DNA of 64,000 bases from Thalassoglobus neptunius (GCF_007859735.1 NZ_SIHI01000001.1:2198119-2262118), one strand, 5' to 3'; shown: positions 45,238 through 54,567, counted from the first letter of the stretch. Numbers and translations are program-made. The notes: generated from the sequence alone by a model not told the origin.

Positions 45238-45856
45238 AAGTCGTGGAAGCTTCTGATTCTGGCGAGAGGCTTCGAGTCAAAATATCACGCAGATCATTTC
45301 GTGCGCGATGAATTCGGCTGCGGACGGTTCCAATGGGGCAATTGAGGATGGTTGCGATTTCTTCATAACGCATCCCTTCGATTTCTTTCATGACGATCAC
45401 GTCACGGTAGTCACAGGTGAGTTGTTCCAAAGCCATTCGTACCTGACGAACGCGTTCTTCAGACTCCATTTTGTGATCCGGATTGGCGTCGGGATGGTCA
45501 TCCGCAATCTCGAATCCGAGCGAGTCCTGCTTGCCTTCAAGCGATGTCGCTGCTCGGCGTTTGAGTTTGCGTCGATTGGTGATGGCAGCATTGTACGCAA
45601 TACGAAACAGCCAGGAATAAAAAGATGCTTCCTTGCGAAATGTGTCGAGTTTCTCAAATGCGGAGAGAAACGCTTCCTGCGCGACATCCCGCGCATCATG
45701 AATTGAACCCAGCATGTGAACGAGTGCCGAGAACAGTCGGTCTTGGTATCGATCGACCAGTTCTCCAAAGGCTTCTGTATTCCCAGCCAGTGTTGCTTCA
45801 ACGAGTCGCAGATCGTCTGTTTTAACAAACACCAAGTTTTGACGATCTTCCGTCAT
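45236..45856 (-). CDS. ECF-family RNA polymerase sigma factor
   Basis: 206 residues from the ATG at 45856, which has GGA seven bases upstream; a TTG at 45871 is in frame. Region sigma-2 (about residues 20-90) has the Arg/Asp-rich DARDVAQEAFLSAFEKLDTF and the promoter-melting FYSWLFRIAYNAAITNRRK. Sigma-4 (about 140-195) has LPxxYRxVI-like CDYRDVIVMKEIEGMRYEEIATILNCPIGTVRSRIHRARNDL. It belongs to the RpoE-like ECF group. It is encoded between a Ser/Thr kinase and an anti-sigma-like protein on the same strand. Target promoters are unknown. Confidence 0.95.
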   Translation of the reverse strand: MTEDRQNLVFVKTDDLRLVEATLAGNTEAFGELVDRYQDRLFSALVHMLGSIHDARDVAQEAFLSAFEKLDTFRKEASFYSWLFRIAYNAAITNRRKLKRRAATSLEGKQDSLGFEIADDHPDANPDHKMESEERVRQVRMALEQLTCDYRDVIVMKEIEGMRYEEIATILNCPIGTVRSRIHRARNDLRDILTRSLSPESEASTT

Positions 45857-45947
45857 AAATCGTTCCGTCAAAAACGAAAACTCTCAGAAATGATCGAAAG
45901 GTGCGATCAGGAAGCCTTTCGTCCTGAGCGTTTCCAGGTACAGAACA

Positions 45948-47117
45948 TTATTGAGAATCAGGAGTTGAGGAGATTTCACTCACTTCACGAAGCAGCACTC
46001 TCATTTCGTTGGAGACAACGGTGTCCATGTCGACTTTCACCAGTTGTCGGGCAATTTCCGATGCCCCAATCTGCGATAAATCCGCTTCCTCAAGAGAAGA
46101 GAATCGGTCAGCGGGATCGGGAGCGATCATCTTCGACAGCATCTCGACAAGAGTTCCGTTGCGTGCCACATCTTTCGGAAGAAGCTCGGGAATCCGCTTC
46201 CACATATCGTGCTTGCATCGAATCAATTCGTTGACGTCATTCACGCCGACGAAGGGGATGGTTCCGGTCAACAGCTCGAGGACCACATATCCGAGACTAG
46301 CAAGGTCCGACAACGGGGTGTGCGAATCTCCCTCGAGCACTTCAACGGGGGCGTATCGCAATGTCCACGTCGGGCGTTGTGGTTTGCGGTCGATTGAGAA
46401 GGAGGATCCGAGGTCAATGATCTTGCAGTTGCCTGTCTGCTTGATCATCACATTCGCGGGTTTCAGGTCTGCGTGAATCACGTTCTCACGATGAAGTGCA
46501 GAGAGACCGGCCAGACACTCACGGAGAATGCTCACAACAACACCGGGCATGAGTCGGCACTGAAACCCGGCGTTGGTGATAATGACGTCGTTGATGTACT
46601 CCCATCGATCAGGCTCAACACGCTTCTGGAGACTTGCCAGAAGCCCGGGAGCGAGAAGTTGTCTGAGGTCGAACCCGTCCACCCATTCGGTGACGAGCAC
46701 GAGAATTCCTTCGTACTCGACGATGTTGAAAATGTCGATGACGTGGTCCTGCTGGATGCGGGAAACATCCATAGCGACCGCAGCAAGTCGAGCCATTTCG
46801 CTGCGATAGATATTCAGATCCTGATAACCATCAGGGCGAAAGAACTTCAGCGCAAGCTGAAAGGAAACATCAAACGCGCCCATGCGACGCGCGAGGAAAA
46901 CGATTCCCTGTCCACCGGTTCCCAATTTACGAACGAGATCGTACTCCTGATTCCAGGAGACTCGATCGCGAGTTATGATGTTTTCGTACTTGGCAGCGAG
47001 TTCGGTTGACATCTCACTGACGAGGTTCGCAGGCTCTGGGATGTCGTCCAACAAATCCCTTTCGGGATTGAAAACTCTCGTAACATCCATGTCCTGCCCA
47101 ATCCAATGGGAATCCAT
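45948..47117 (-). CDS. Hanks-type serine/threonine protein kinase
   Basis: 389 residues from the ATG at 47117 (AAGAG nine bases upstream). The frame is open 72 codons further upstream but that part has no kinase features. The kinase domain spans about residues 55-330: glycine loop LGTGGQGIV (66-72), catalytic Lys91 (LALKFF), HADLKPANV with Asp217, DLG in place of DFG (Asp235) and an APVEVL activation segment. No transmembrane helix or sensor domain follows. The gene precedes the ECF sigma gene by about 75 bp and is likely co-transcribed. The kinase might regulate the sigma or anti-sigma protein, as known for some planctomycete ECF groups; that link is inference. Confidence 0.87.
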   Translation of the reverse strand: MDSHWIGQDMDVTRVFNPERDLLDDIPEPANLVSEMSTELAAKYENIITRDRVSWNQEYDLVRKLGTGGQGIVFLARRMGAFDVSFQLALKFFRPDGYQDLNIYRSEMARLAAVAMDVSRIQQDHVIDIFNIVEYEGILVLVTEWVDGFDLRQLLAPGLLASLQKRVEPDRWEYINDVIITNAGFQCRLMPGVVVSILRECLAGLSALHRENVIHADLKPANVMIKQTGNCKIIDLGSSFSIDRKPQRPTWTLRYAPVEVLEGDSHTPLSDLASLGYVVLELLTGTIPFVGVNDVNELIRCKHDMWKRIPELLPKDVARNGTLVEMLSKMIAPDPADRFSSLEEADLSQIGASEIARQLVKVDMDTVVSNEMRVLLREVSEISSTPDSQ

Positions 47118-47660
47118 ACGGTGTGACTCTTTCGCTTGAACAGCCCGAAGTAACTTTGGGATTATCGAATAAACGTTCGCAAAGGCAACTGAAACCTTGA
47201 GAACGGTTAGAAATGAAGTGGACAAACTCAACTTTTCAGCGGTCGAGGTTTGCCACCTAATTGTAGGGGCGAATGGGTTCGAAGAGGAGCTTTTCTGTTC
47301 GAGCCGACGATCTTTTTCGGAAAACACTCCCAACGTGAACGCAATGCGACGAAAAGTTCATTAACGTAATGATAGAAAGAGCTTACGTCTCATTGTCGAA
47401 ACTTGATGATCGGTCAGTCCAATTGTAGGAAATGATCCCGTTGACGGTGATTCAGCAGCCCATGGGGGGAATCATGTAAGGGGAAATCGGAGCAAATCAC
47501 TGCTTGTTCACCGATTTCGCTCGCTACGTTTCACCCTCGTTCGATCTGAAGAGACAAGAGAACTGATCATCGGTTCACCACAAAATTGAAACTCATCCGA
47601 TCTCAGTGGCCATTGTCTGTTGGATGCGTTCCGGCGATCACTCAGTTGGACACGACACGT
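47118..47660. other. Intergenic region upstream of the kinase gene
   Basis: About 540 bp with no supported gene. A small inverted repeat TCATTA-ACG-TAATGA is at 47358-47372. No terminator with a T-run and no tRNA is seen. Confidence 0.35.
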
Positions 47661-48740
47661 TCAATCCGCGACTGAAGGGGAATCTTCTTCGGGCGAAGCA
47701 GGGCTGTCCGAAGACGGGTCGTCGTTCGCTTCTCGCTGTTCCTCAGTCTCAGCTTCTACGGACTCGAAGTGCTGGGGAAGGAGAAGTTCGCCAAGCTGGA
47801 GAAACAGAGCTTCAAGTCGATCGTAATATTCGTCCTCGGAAAGGGTCTCTTTGACACTTCGCAATGATTCGATCTCGACCTCAATTTCGTTTCGTCGAGC
47901 GAGTTGTTCCGGAGAGAGAAGCCGATCTCGTTCGTTTGCGATCAAATGCTGTTGGTGGGCCCGCAATCCATCCAACTCCTGCTCGGAGTTCTGCGGTTTG
48001 GATTTGACCCGGAATCCCTGAAAGGCCGCTGCACGTGTTCCGATGCCATCACCGTTGTCGTCAATCAGCGCGTTCTCCGTGGGAATCCGTCCATCTGCTT
48101 CGTAGAACTCTTCGACTCGGCGAGATGCAATCAGGAATGCTTCGAGAAGCGAGACTTGCTGGTCCTTATCGAGATCCGCGTTCAAGTCCGAAATCGCCGC
48201 TGACAAGAATTCCCCGAAGTGCGAGAAACTGACCTGATCCCCGCTGCGCGTAGCGGTCACGATGATTCGATTCTCTCCGGAGAGCGCATCGAGGAACGGG
48301 GCGCTCGCCGCTGTACAATGAATTGAGACCACCAGCCGGGAGCAATCTTTCAACAGTTCTTGGACTTCTGAAGCTGTGATGTCTGGACCAGGCAAGTTGA
48401 ATTTGGCTGTGCGTCCGTCGAAGGTTCCATGTCCGAGCCAGACGATCCAAAGCGGAGTATCGCTGCCCTTCGAGAGTTCCTTCAGTGTCTTGGCGAATTC
48501 TTCACGGGGCTGTTTTGAGTCGGAAAGTGTGTGGATTTGAAACTGCCCGATCGCGGCTGCTTCTTCCCAACGATTGGCCCAACTTTCGAATTGCTCTCCA
48601 TACTCACTTGTTCCAGCTTCCCCGACGACGATCAATAAATCACCACGTCCAGCCGGTTCGACGTCTTCGTCGGCGGGAGCGGAATTGACAATCAGGAGGC
48701 AGGCGAGCACCCAACTCAAAAGGAAACGCTGTTTGATCAT
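47661..48740 (-). CDS. Secreted caspase-like (clan CD) protease-like protein with an EF-hand loop
   Basis: 359 residues from the ATG at 48740, preceded by AGGA at 5-bp spacing. A signal peptide (MIKQRFLLSWVLACLLIVNSAPA) is followed by a domain with the clan CD dyad: His104 in WIVWLGHGTFDG and Cys142 in LVVSIHCTAASAPFLDAL. It is followed by NRIIVTATRSGDQVSFSHFG, the usual strand after the catalytic cysteine. Residues about 190-205 contain a canonical EF-hand loop, DLDKDQQVSLLE, and a second acidic stretch DDNGDGIGT. The C-terminus is a charged coiled-coil region. The start overlaps the stop of the larger membrane gene by 4 bp, so the two are translationally coupled and likely act together. Substrate unknown. 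Confidence 0.8.
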   Translation of the reverse strand: MIKQRFLLSWVLACLLIVNSAPADEDVEPAGRGDLLIVVGEAGTSEYGEQFESWANRWEEAAAIGQFQIHTLSDSKQPREEFAKTLKELSKGSDTPLWIVWLGHGTFDGRTAKFNLPGPDITASEVQELLKDCSRLVVSIHCTAASAPFLDALSGENRIIVTATRSGDQVSFSHFGEFLSAAISDLNADLDKDQQVSLLEAFLIASRRVEEFYEADGRIPTENALIDDNGDGIGTRAAAFQGFRVKSKPQNSEQELDGLRAHQQHLIANERDRLLSPEQLARRNEIEVEIESLRSVKETLSEDEYYDRLEALFLQLGELLLPQHFESVEAETEEQREANDDPSSDSPASPEEDSPSVAD

Positions 48741-51235
48741 GGAAGTCCTCTTACCCTCCGTAGTCCCCATTCCGCCGTCAAACAGAGAATCGCTGCCACA
48801 AGTAACCATGGTGTATGCCAAAGAGGTGTTGTCCGTACCTGTTTCGCCGGGAGGTCTTTTTGCGGAAGCGTCCGAACAAATTCGTCGAGTGCTCCGATCT
48901 CGATCACTTCTCCGCCTGAATCCTCGGCCAGTCGATCGAGCAGCGGACGGTTGAAGCCCACGTTTCGGAACTCTTCCTCCTTCGGGTCACTCGTCCATCC
49001 CGCCTGGGCGGTGATCGGGAGTTCGGACTCTTCGTTTTGAGTGATGACAGATGCGAGGTAAGCCCCTCTCTCACGCAGAACGTAGGATGTTTCGAAGAGT
49101 CCCGGTGCCTCAAGGCTTGGCTCTGCGGTCAGTTCGAGAACCTCCTCAGACGGCGTCGTGACTTTGACCGTGACTTTAGCGTTCTCCTGGGGTTCGTAGT
49201 CCGCTTGTCTGACGTTGACCTGAATATTAATCGCGGGAATTGTGCCGAGAGAAATCGGACTGAGCGAGACTTCCACACGTTGAGGAACATCAGCGATCAG
49301 CCATCGGACGAGTTGTCTCCAGAACCGGGCGAGATCATCTTCGTCAGTTTCAGGGCGACTCAATGACCACTTCCAGAGGTCTCCAATCAGGACAGCCACG
49401 GAACGCCCTTGGCCGTATTGTTGAGCAACGACGGCGGGGTATTCGTTGGACGAGCTGTCCTGGACAGTGGCAAAAATACGTCCTCCGGGTTTTGGGTCTG
49501 TCGCTGGATTCACGAACGCAAGTTCAGGAATGTGTTGAAGCCGCATCTTTTCCTGATCTTCGGTCGAGCGAACACGCATCCACGGTTCGAGCCAACCATC
49601 CCGCGTCAAATCCCAGCGAAGCTCACCGGAAGCGGGAGGACCTTGCCGGTCGAGATAAACAGGAAAGGCGTCTCGCAATGAGGACCGGTCCCAGTCGCCA
49701 TGACGAAATGCATCACGTCCGCCGAGAAGCAATAAGCCTCCGCCTCGCACGGACACAAACCGGTCAATCAGTGCCTGTTGATCGTGACTGAAAAAGCCTG
49801 CCTCAACATCATCAAGGATGATCGCTTTGTACTCGTAGAGTTCTTCTTTTGTCTTCGGAAATCCTCCGGCCAGTTCCCCAGCATCTCGTGTATTGAGACG
49901 CACCAGAACCGCTTCATCAAAGGATTCGGTTTCCTCATCGACCTCATCTTTGAACCCGCGAAAGAGTGAGTTGCTGTCTTCTCCGACTCGGCCACGGAAG
50001 TCGAATTTCGCTTCCTTTTTCGCGATCCGGATGAGCGTCACCAGGTCGACGGCGCGATCTTCCGAGAGGGCCCGATTCAGGAATTTGTATTCCCAGTTCG
50101 GACGACCTCCGACATAGAGGATTCTCTTTTGACTCGATCCACGATCGACGGTCAAAAGGCGTTCGTTGTTTTCCAGTGTCGCTTCCGAACTCGTCTCAGG
50201 ATCGGTGAAGATGTCTTCTTCTGCGGCGGGGCGGATGCGGAGTCTGTAGTAACAGATCCCCAATTGCGGCGGGAGAACATCAAATTCCAGGGTCGTCGGA
50301 ACTCCCGGAAGAAGAGAAACCGATTGAGAAATCGACGAAGAGGACTTTCCATCCGCTTCTTCCTCGTCAGTGGGAACACTCTCGATGGAGTCGGATAACT
50401 CTGTCCCGGGAAAATTGGTCGACGAATCACGCTCCGCCTGAACGGACTCGTGTTCTTCGTCTGCGGAGTGACCGATATTCTTGACGAGTTCGAGAGTGGC
50501 AACGACAGTTTGTTCGCTGCTGTAACTCGAGGTCACGCTCGCCACGACGGAGATCGGGGCATCTTCGAAATTCGTTTCGCGGACAGCCAGTCGTTCGATG
50601 GCGAGATCATCGCCGAGATCTTCCCAGTCCGGGCTCACGACCGGGTAGATGGGGACGCTCGTTTCCAACCCATCGAAGGCTTCGAGGTCGGTCGCGTTTC
50701 CGTCGGAAAACAGCAGGACCCCAGCGAGCGGTTTGTTTTGGAACCGCTGTTGTAATCCCTGCAAGCTTGTGGCCAGTTCCGATCGGTTGTCGCTGAAATC
50801 GACATCCTGGAAATCCTCGACTTGTCGCAGCTGATCTCCGAAGAGGTATCTCCGCAAATCGTAGTCCTGACTCAATCGTGTGAACCAGTCTTTGTGATCA
50901 GCGTGAAGAAGTTCTTCAACAACATCCCCACGCGGCTTCTGATTGGGATCGCGAATGGATAAGGAAGAACTGTTGTCGACCATCAGCAGAACGATGTTTT
51001 CTCCCGGCCGAACATCGCTCTCGCTCCAGAGCGGGTTTAAGAGGCAAAAGCAGATCAGGGCCAGACCCACCAGTTTGAGAGCAACGAGTGCAGCCCAGGT
51101 CAAAGCGGGAAGTCGTGCCGATCGGTACGACAAAATCATGCCAACTGCAACGAAGAGACCTCCGGCAACAATCGGCCAAAGCCATTGTGGATTTCCAAGT
51201 ACGATGGTCCCAATCGTCAAGATGGCAATAATCAA
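48737..51235 (-). CDS. Membrane protein with VWA-like and gatase-like regions
   Basis: About 832 residues if translation starts at the TTG at 51235 (GGAG six bases upstream), giving MIIAILTIGTIVLG; the open frame extends to 51340. Two or three N-terminal transmembrane helices are followed by a VWA-like region (IVLLMVDNSSSLSI, then LAGVLLFSDGNATD). A beta-rich segment and a class I glutamine amidotransferase-like Rossmann region (AIILDDVEAGFFSHD, GGGLLLLGGRDAF) follow, with a transmembrane helix at the C-terminus (WLLVAAILCLTAEWGL). This is a common planctomycete architecture of unknown role. The TGA overlaps the start of the caspase-like gene. Confidence 0.82.
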   Translation of the reverse strand: MIIAILTIGTIVLGNPQWLWPIVAGGLFVAVGMILSYRSARLPALTWAALVALKLVGLALICFCLLNPLWSESDVRPGENIVLLMVDNSSSLSIRDPNQKPRGDVVEELLHADHKDWFTRLSQDYDLRRYLFGDQLRQVEDFQDVDFSDNRSELATSLQGLQQRFQNKPLAGVLLFSDGNATDLEAFDGLETSVPIYPVVSPDWEDLGDDLAIERLAVRETNFEDAPISVVASVTSSYSSEQTVVATLELVKNIGHSADEEHESVQAERDSSTNFPGTELSDSIESVPTDEEEADGKSSSSISQSVSLLPGVPTTLEFDVLPPQLGICYYRLRIRPAAEEDIFTDPETSSEATLENNERLLTVDRGSSQKRILYVGGRPNWEYKFLNRALSEDRAVDLVTLIRIAKKEAKFDFRGRVGEDSNSLFRGFKDEVDEETESFDEAVLVRLNTRDAGELAGGFPKTKEELYEYKAIILDDVEAGFFSHDQQALIDRFVSVRGGGLLLLGGRDAFRHGDWDRSSLRDAFPVYLDRQGPPASGELRWDLTRDGWLEPWMRVRSTEDQEKMRLQHIPELAFVNPATDPKPGGRIFATVQDSSSNEYPAVVAQQYGQGRSVAVLIGDLWKWSLSRPETDEDDLARFWRQLVRWLIADVPQRVEVSLSPISLGTIPAINIQVNVRQADYEPQENAKVTVKVTTPSEEVLELTAEPSLEAPGLFETSYVLRERGAYLASVITQNEESELPITAQAGWTSDPKEEEFRNVGFNRPLLDRLAEDSGGEVIEIGALDEFVRTLPQKDLPAKQVRTTPLWHTPWLLVAAILCLTAEWGLRRVRGLP

Positions 51236-51617
51236 CAGCGACTCCACCGTAGCGAGATCGTTATTCGAAGGTGTTTCCGCAAACTCTTGTGAACATGCAA
51301 AAGCAGGCTGCCAAACATCACAACTCCGACGAGTACTCAAAAAAGAGAAGTCGCTCGGACTGTGTCATTCAGCACGATATTCACCGTCTACCATATCGTC
51401 CCACTCAACCCGGCATCAAGCAGGAGGCCCATTCCCGGGAACATCGCGGCAATGAACTTGGCCGAAGTCTTGAACTTCAAGGTCGTCAGCGAAGCCTCCG
51501 GTCGACATGTTTCTGAAATCGATCCCCGTCAGTTTCACGAAAATCGGCGTGCGGAGATTGCATTTCATAGAGTCCGAATGTAACGAGTGAGCTGCATTTC
51601 AAATCGAGAGTGAATTC
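51236..51617. other. Divergent intergenic region
   Basis: About 380 bp between the minus-strand membrane gene and the plus-strand hydrolase. A possible promoter for the hydrolase is TTGCAT then, 17 bp later, TAACGA (51559-51587), a weak match. No gene, repeat or terminator is recognised. Confidence 0.3.
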
Positions 51618-52250
51618 ATGGCTGAACAGCGGCTGACAATTTCCGGTCCACGCAAAGCGAAGAAGTGTGTCATACTCACACACGGAGCGGGGGAGAGTTC
51701 TGACTCACGATTCCTCACGTACTTTGCTGATGCACTTGCAGATCTTCACTATCGCGTTGTTCGATTCGATTTTCCGTACATGGAAGAGCGTTCACGGACG
51801 GGGCGGAAGCGGCCTCCCGATCGCGAAAATGTGCTTCGCGAAACATGGATGTCCGTCCTGGAACAGGTCCCGAATGAAAAAGTTGTCATCGGTGGAAAGT
51901 CGATGGGCGGGCGGATTGCGAGTCTCGTCGCTGATGAAAGTCGAGCTCAAGGGTTGATCTGTCTCGGGTATCCGTTTCACCCGACGGGGAAACCGGAGAA
52001 ACTTCGGACTGAGCATCTCGCGGACTTGAAGACTCCAACGCTCATCCTGCAAGGGGAAAACGATCCGTTCGGAAAACGCGAAGAAGTCGAGCAATACAAC
52101 CTTTCCGAGGCGATCAAAGTTCACTGGGCACCCGATGGTGATCACAGCTTTCGTCCTCGACGCGGAAGCGATCGAACGGAAGAACAGAACTTCAAGAACG
52201 GAATGCGGGCTATCGAGCGATTTCTTTTCGAACTCTGGGTGGACGGTTAA
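51618..52250 (+). CDS. Alpha/beta hydrolase, KANL3/Tex30 or dienelactone hydrolase-like
   Basis: A soluble 210-residue hydrolase. The nucleophile elbow is GGKSMGGR with Ser95; the acid is probably Asp149 (QGENDPFG) and the His is His176 (DGDHSF). The oxyanion region is LTHGAGESSDS near residue 21. The length and the GKSMGG wording fit the KANL3/Tex30-like family of small alpha/beta hydrolases. Its substrate is not predictable. GAG lies seven bases before the ATG. A rhomboid protease gene follows after about 70 bp. Confidence 0.88.
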   Translation: MAEQRLTISGPRKAKKCVILTHGAGESSDSRFLTYFADALADLHYRVVRFDFPYMEERSRTGRKRPPDRENVLRETWMSVLEQVPNEKVVIGGKSMGGRIASLVADESRAQGLICLGYPFHPTGKPEKLRTEHLADLKTPTLILQGENDPFGKREEVEQYNLSEAIKVHWAPDGDHSFRPRRGSDRTEEQNFKNGMRAIERFLFELWVDG

Positions 52251-52319
52251 CATCAATACAGCGTCAAGGCACCACTCTGAGATGCTATGAGCCGCTGTGG
52301 TCAATGATCAGGGACTCCC

Positions 52320-53129
52320 ATGCTTCCACTTCGTGACGACATTCCGACCCGTCGCCTTCCAATCGCCAATTATACAGTCATCGCATTGTGTGCTTTGACC
52401 TTCCTCCTGCAGTTGCAGGATCAGCCCGGCGAACTGTCGATGGTCGAAAAGTACGGAATGATTCCGGCTCGCGTGCAGGATCCCAATGCACCTGTCGAAG
52501 TGGTTGTGGGTGAACGTCACGTTCAGACTCCGCGCGGGATCGAAAGAGAACTCGTCACGCAAACGCTCGAACGGCAAGCTGTGCCGGCCTGGATGACGCT
52601 GCTGACGTGCATTTTTCTGCATGGAGGATGGATGCACTTCCTCGGGAATATGTGGTTTCTTCACATCTTCGGAGACAACGTCGAAGACCGGTTCGGGCAC
52701 CTCGGGTACGTCGTGTTTTATTTAGGGTGCGGTGTGGCTGCCAGCTTCGTCCACTTCATTAGCGGTCCGGGATCAACCGTTCCCACGATCGGTGCCAGTG
52801 GTGCGATTGCGGGAGTGATGGGCGCCTATTTTGTCTGGTATCCGCATGCCCGCGTCGAAGCACTGATCCCGCTGGGATACATCATGCAAATTGTCGTCGT
52901 TCCTGCGCCGCTGTTTCTGGGGGTCTGGTTCCTCTTCCAGGCATTTCAGGGAACGATGACGATGTCCGCCGCAGAAGGTGGAGGAGTCGCCTGGTGGGCT
53001 CATACCGGAGGGTTTGTCGCTGGTTGCGCCCTTGCATTCTTCTTAGGTCGAAGCACGCTGCTGTTTCCGAAAAATCAGCAGCGTCGGCCCGAAGAGTCGC
53101 ATCGCGTGAACCTTCTAAAAAGGTGCTGA
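52320..53129 (+). CDS. Rhomboid family intramembrane serine protease
   Basis: 269 residues with about six transmembrane helices and AGGGA five bases before the ATG. The catalytic dyad is Ser160 in TIGASGAIAGVMGAYF and His228 in AWWAHTGGFVAG. The HGGWMHFLGNMWFLHIFG motif (about 101-117) is the conserved loop of rhomboids. An unusually long loop (about residues 35-90) between the first two helices faces outside the membrane. It cleaves membrane proteins within the bilayer; targets are unknown. Confidence 0.93.
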   Translation: MLPLRDDIPTRRLPIANYTVIALCALTFLLQLQDQPGELSMVEKYGMIPARVQDPNAPVEVVVGERHVQTPRGIERELVTQTLERQAVPAWMTLLTCIFLHGGWMHFLGNMWFLHIFGDNVEDRFGHLGYVVFYLGCGVAASFVHFISGPGSTVPTIGASGAIAGVMGAYFVWYPHARVEALIPLGYIMQIVVVPAPLFLGVWFLFQAFQGTMTMSAAEGGGVAWWAHTGGFVAGCALAFFLGRSTLLFPKNQQRRPEESHRVNLLKRC

Positions 53130-53200
53130 CAGCGATCGAAAAACGTCAGTTCGATGACTTGACGATTCCTTGTTCGTTGCGACATTGGCCGTACAGAATG

Positions 53201-53234
53201 ACGCTCGTTGGAATATGCGATTCCCAACGAGCGT
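53201..53234. terminator. Putative bidirectional hairpin between convergent genes
   Basis: A stem of 14 bp (ACGCTCGTTGGAAT against ATTC-C-CAACGAGCGT with one bulge) and a 5-base loop, between the rhomboid gene (plus) and the zinc-ribbon protein gene (minus). No strong T-run on either side, so terminator activity is only likely. Confidence 0.55.
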
Positions 53235-53281
53235 AAAGGACCAACGAGAATAGTCGAAAGACCGATGAACACCGGTGAGCG

Positions 53282-54325
53282 TTATTGCTGCGGCGGTTTC
53301 TGTTCGATCTCGATGTTGAACTTCCCTTCGTTGCCAGCTTCACGGACTTCGCGAATGTCGTTGCCACGACCAGCGTATTCCGGCGGGATTTTCATGACAT
53401 CTGCTGCGCTGTTTGGCTGAAGCCAGATGCGTCCTTTCCCTTTCGGTGCCCCGCGTTCTCCCTGCATGTAGTACAGGCTGAAGTAACCGTTTTCGTCCGT
53501 GACGCCGGTTGACGTTCGAAGTCTTTTCGGGCCGCCATCTGCTCCACCTTTGGTCGCATCGAGCGGCTCAAAGATGACAGTAACGTTCGGCAAAGCTTTC
53601 CCGTTCACCGTGACCGTTCCGGAGACATCGTACAGAGGAGGCAGATCAACACCTTCGCCGAAGATGGATTGCGCGATGAAGTAGGCGACGAGAATCGCAG
53701 CCAGTGCTCCTCCGATGTGGGGGGAGTAGCGAATCAGTTCTTTCTGGGCGCCGGAAAAATCGAAGGACGGTTTCTTCTCAGCTGCGGGCATCGAAGATGC
53801 TTTGACGCGACTTTCGTCCATCGTTTTGGTGAGGAGATCTCGAGCATTCGCTGAGGCATTAATGCTCGCGTCTTCTGCTGCAGCTGCGGCAGGAGACATG
53901 CTCGCCCTCTTGGCGGCGGACGCGGAGTTCGGAGTGAGGAGTCTTCGCCCCTGACTGTCGGTCGCTGGTCCCTTATCTGCGGGGGCTTTCTCGACCAATC
54001 CTGCGGAAGCTTTGGCTCCTGGACCATCCTCCATCAGAAAGTCGGCAGGATCGAACTCATCCGGATCGGCGGCAGGCTTCGTCTTTGCTTCGCTCTTCTT
54101 TGAGGCTTTGGAAGCTTTCGCTGTTTCCGGTCGCTCGGTTTTCGGACTCGAAGCTTTCTTCTTTACGGGCGGACTGTCGCCACTGGCTTCAGACGATTCA
54201 TCGGAAGTTGGTTCCGGAACCACAAATTTGTTTTTACAGCTGGGACACTTAGCTGCCGATCCCGCTTTGTCGTCACGGATTTTCAGAACCTGATCGCACT
54301 CAGGACACTGGTAGCGAATCGTCAT
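53282..54325 (-). CDS. Zinc-ribbon membrane protein with a carboxypeptidase-regulatory-like domain
   Basis: 347 residues. An N-terminal zinc ribbon has C7, C10, C27 and C30 (YQCPECDQVLKI, KCPSCKNKFV). A long Ala/Lys/Glu/Pro-rich low-complexity region follows (about residues 35-195), then one transmembrane helix near residue 205-220 (GGALAAILVAYFIAQSIF). The C-terminal region (about 228-345) resembles a carboxypeptidase regulatory-like fold: YDVSGTVTVNGKALPNVTVIFEP, then GVTDENGYFSLYY. The zinc ribbon and linker are probably cytoplasmic and the fold outside the membrane. AAGG lies nine bases before the ATG. Function unknown. Confidence 0.8.
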   Translation of the reverse strand: MTIRYQCPECDQVLKIRDDKAGSAAKCPSCKNKFVVPEPTSDESSEASGDSPPVKKKASSPKTERPETAKASKASKKSEAKTKPAADPDEFDPADFLMEDGPGAKASAGLVEKAPADKGPATDSQGRRLLTPNSASAAKRASMSPAAAAAEDASINASANARDLLTKTMDESRVKASSMPAAEKKPSFDFSGAQKELIRYSPHIGGALAAILVAYFIAQSIFGEGVDLPPLYDVSGTVTVNGKALPNVTVIFEPLDATKGGADGGPKRLRTSTGVTDENGYFSLYYMQGERGAPKGKGRIWLQPNSAADVMKIPPEYAGRGNDIREVREAGNEGKFNIEIEQKPPQQ

Positions 54326-54532
54326 TCAGTCCGACCTTTCAAATCAGATCACCCATCTTTGATGGACTAAGAATATCACTCTGTGCGACTTTGCAAAAGA
54401 ACACAGGCAATGGACCGGGTTCTAAACTGATTTTTGCTTCACTGTCACTTGTTGGAAAATGATTGGAATCGCTTCCGGCAGCTTATCTCCAGCATAGTTC
54501 TCACAGAACATACGCCAGAAAGCATCTCGTGT
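54326..54532. other. Intergenic region downstream of the second DUF1559 gene
   Basis: Part of a gap of about 370 bp (54326-54696) between the start of the zinc-ribbon gene and the end of the DUF1559 gene. Apart from the terminator at 54533-54567, no gene or structured RNA is recognised. The promoter of the zinc-ribbon gene should be here but is not identified. Confidence 0.35.
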
Positions 54533-54567
54533 AAAAACGCAACAGGGTGGCATTCAGCCACCCTGTT
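54533..54567 (-). terminator. Rho-independent terminator for the DUF1559 gene (minus strand)
   Basis: An 11-bp perfect stem (AACAGGGTGGC/GCCACCCTGTT), 5-base loop; on the minus strand it is followed after GCG by a run of five T residues. It lies about 130 bp after the DUF1559 stop. Confidence 0.85.
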
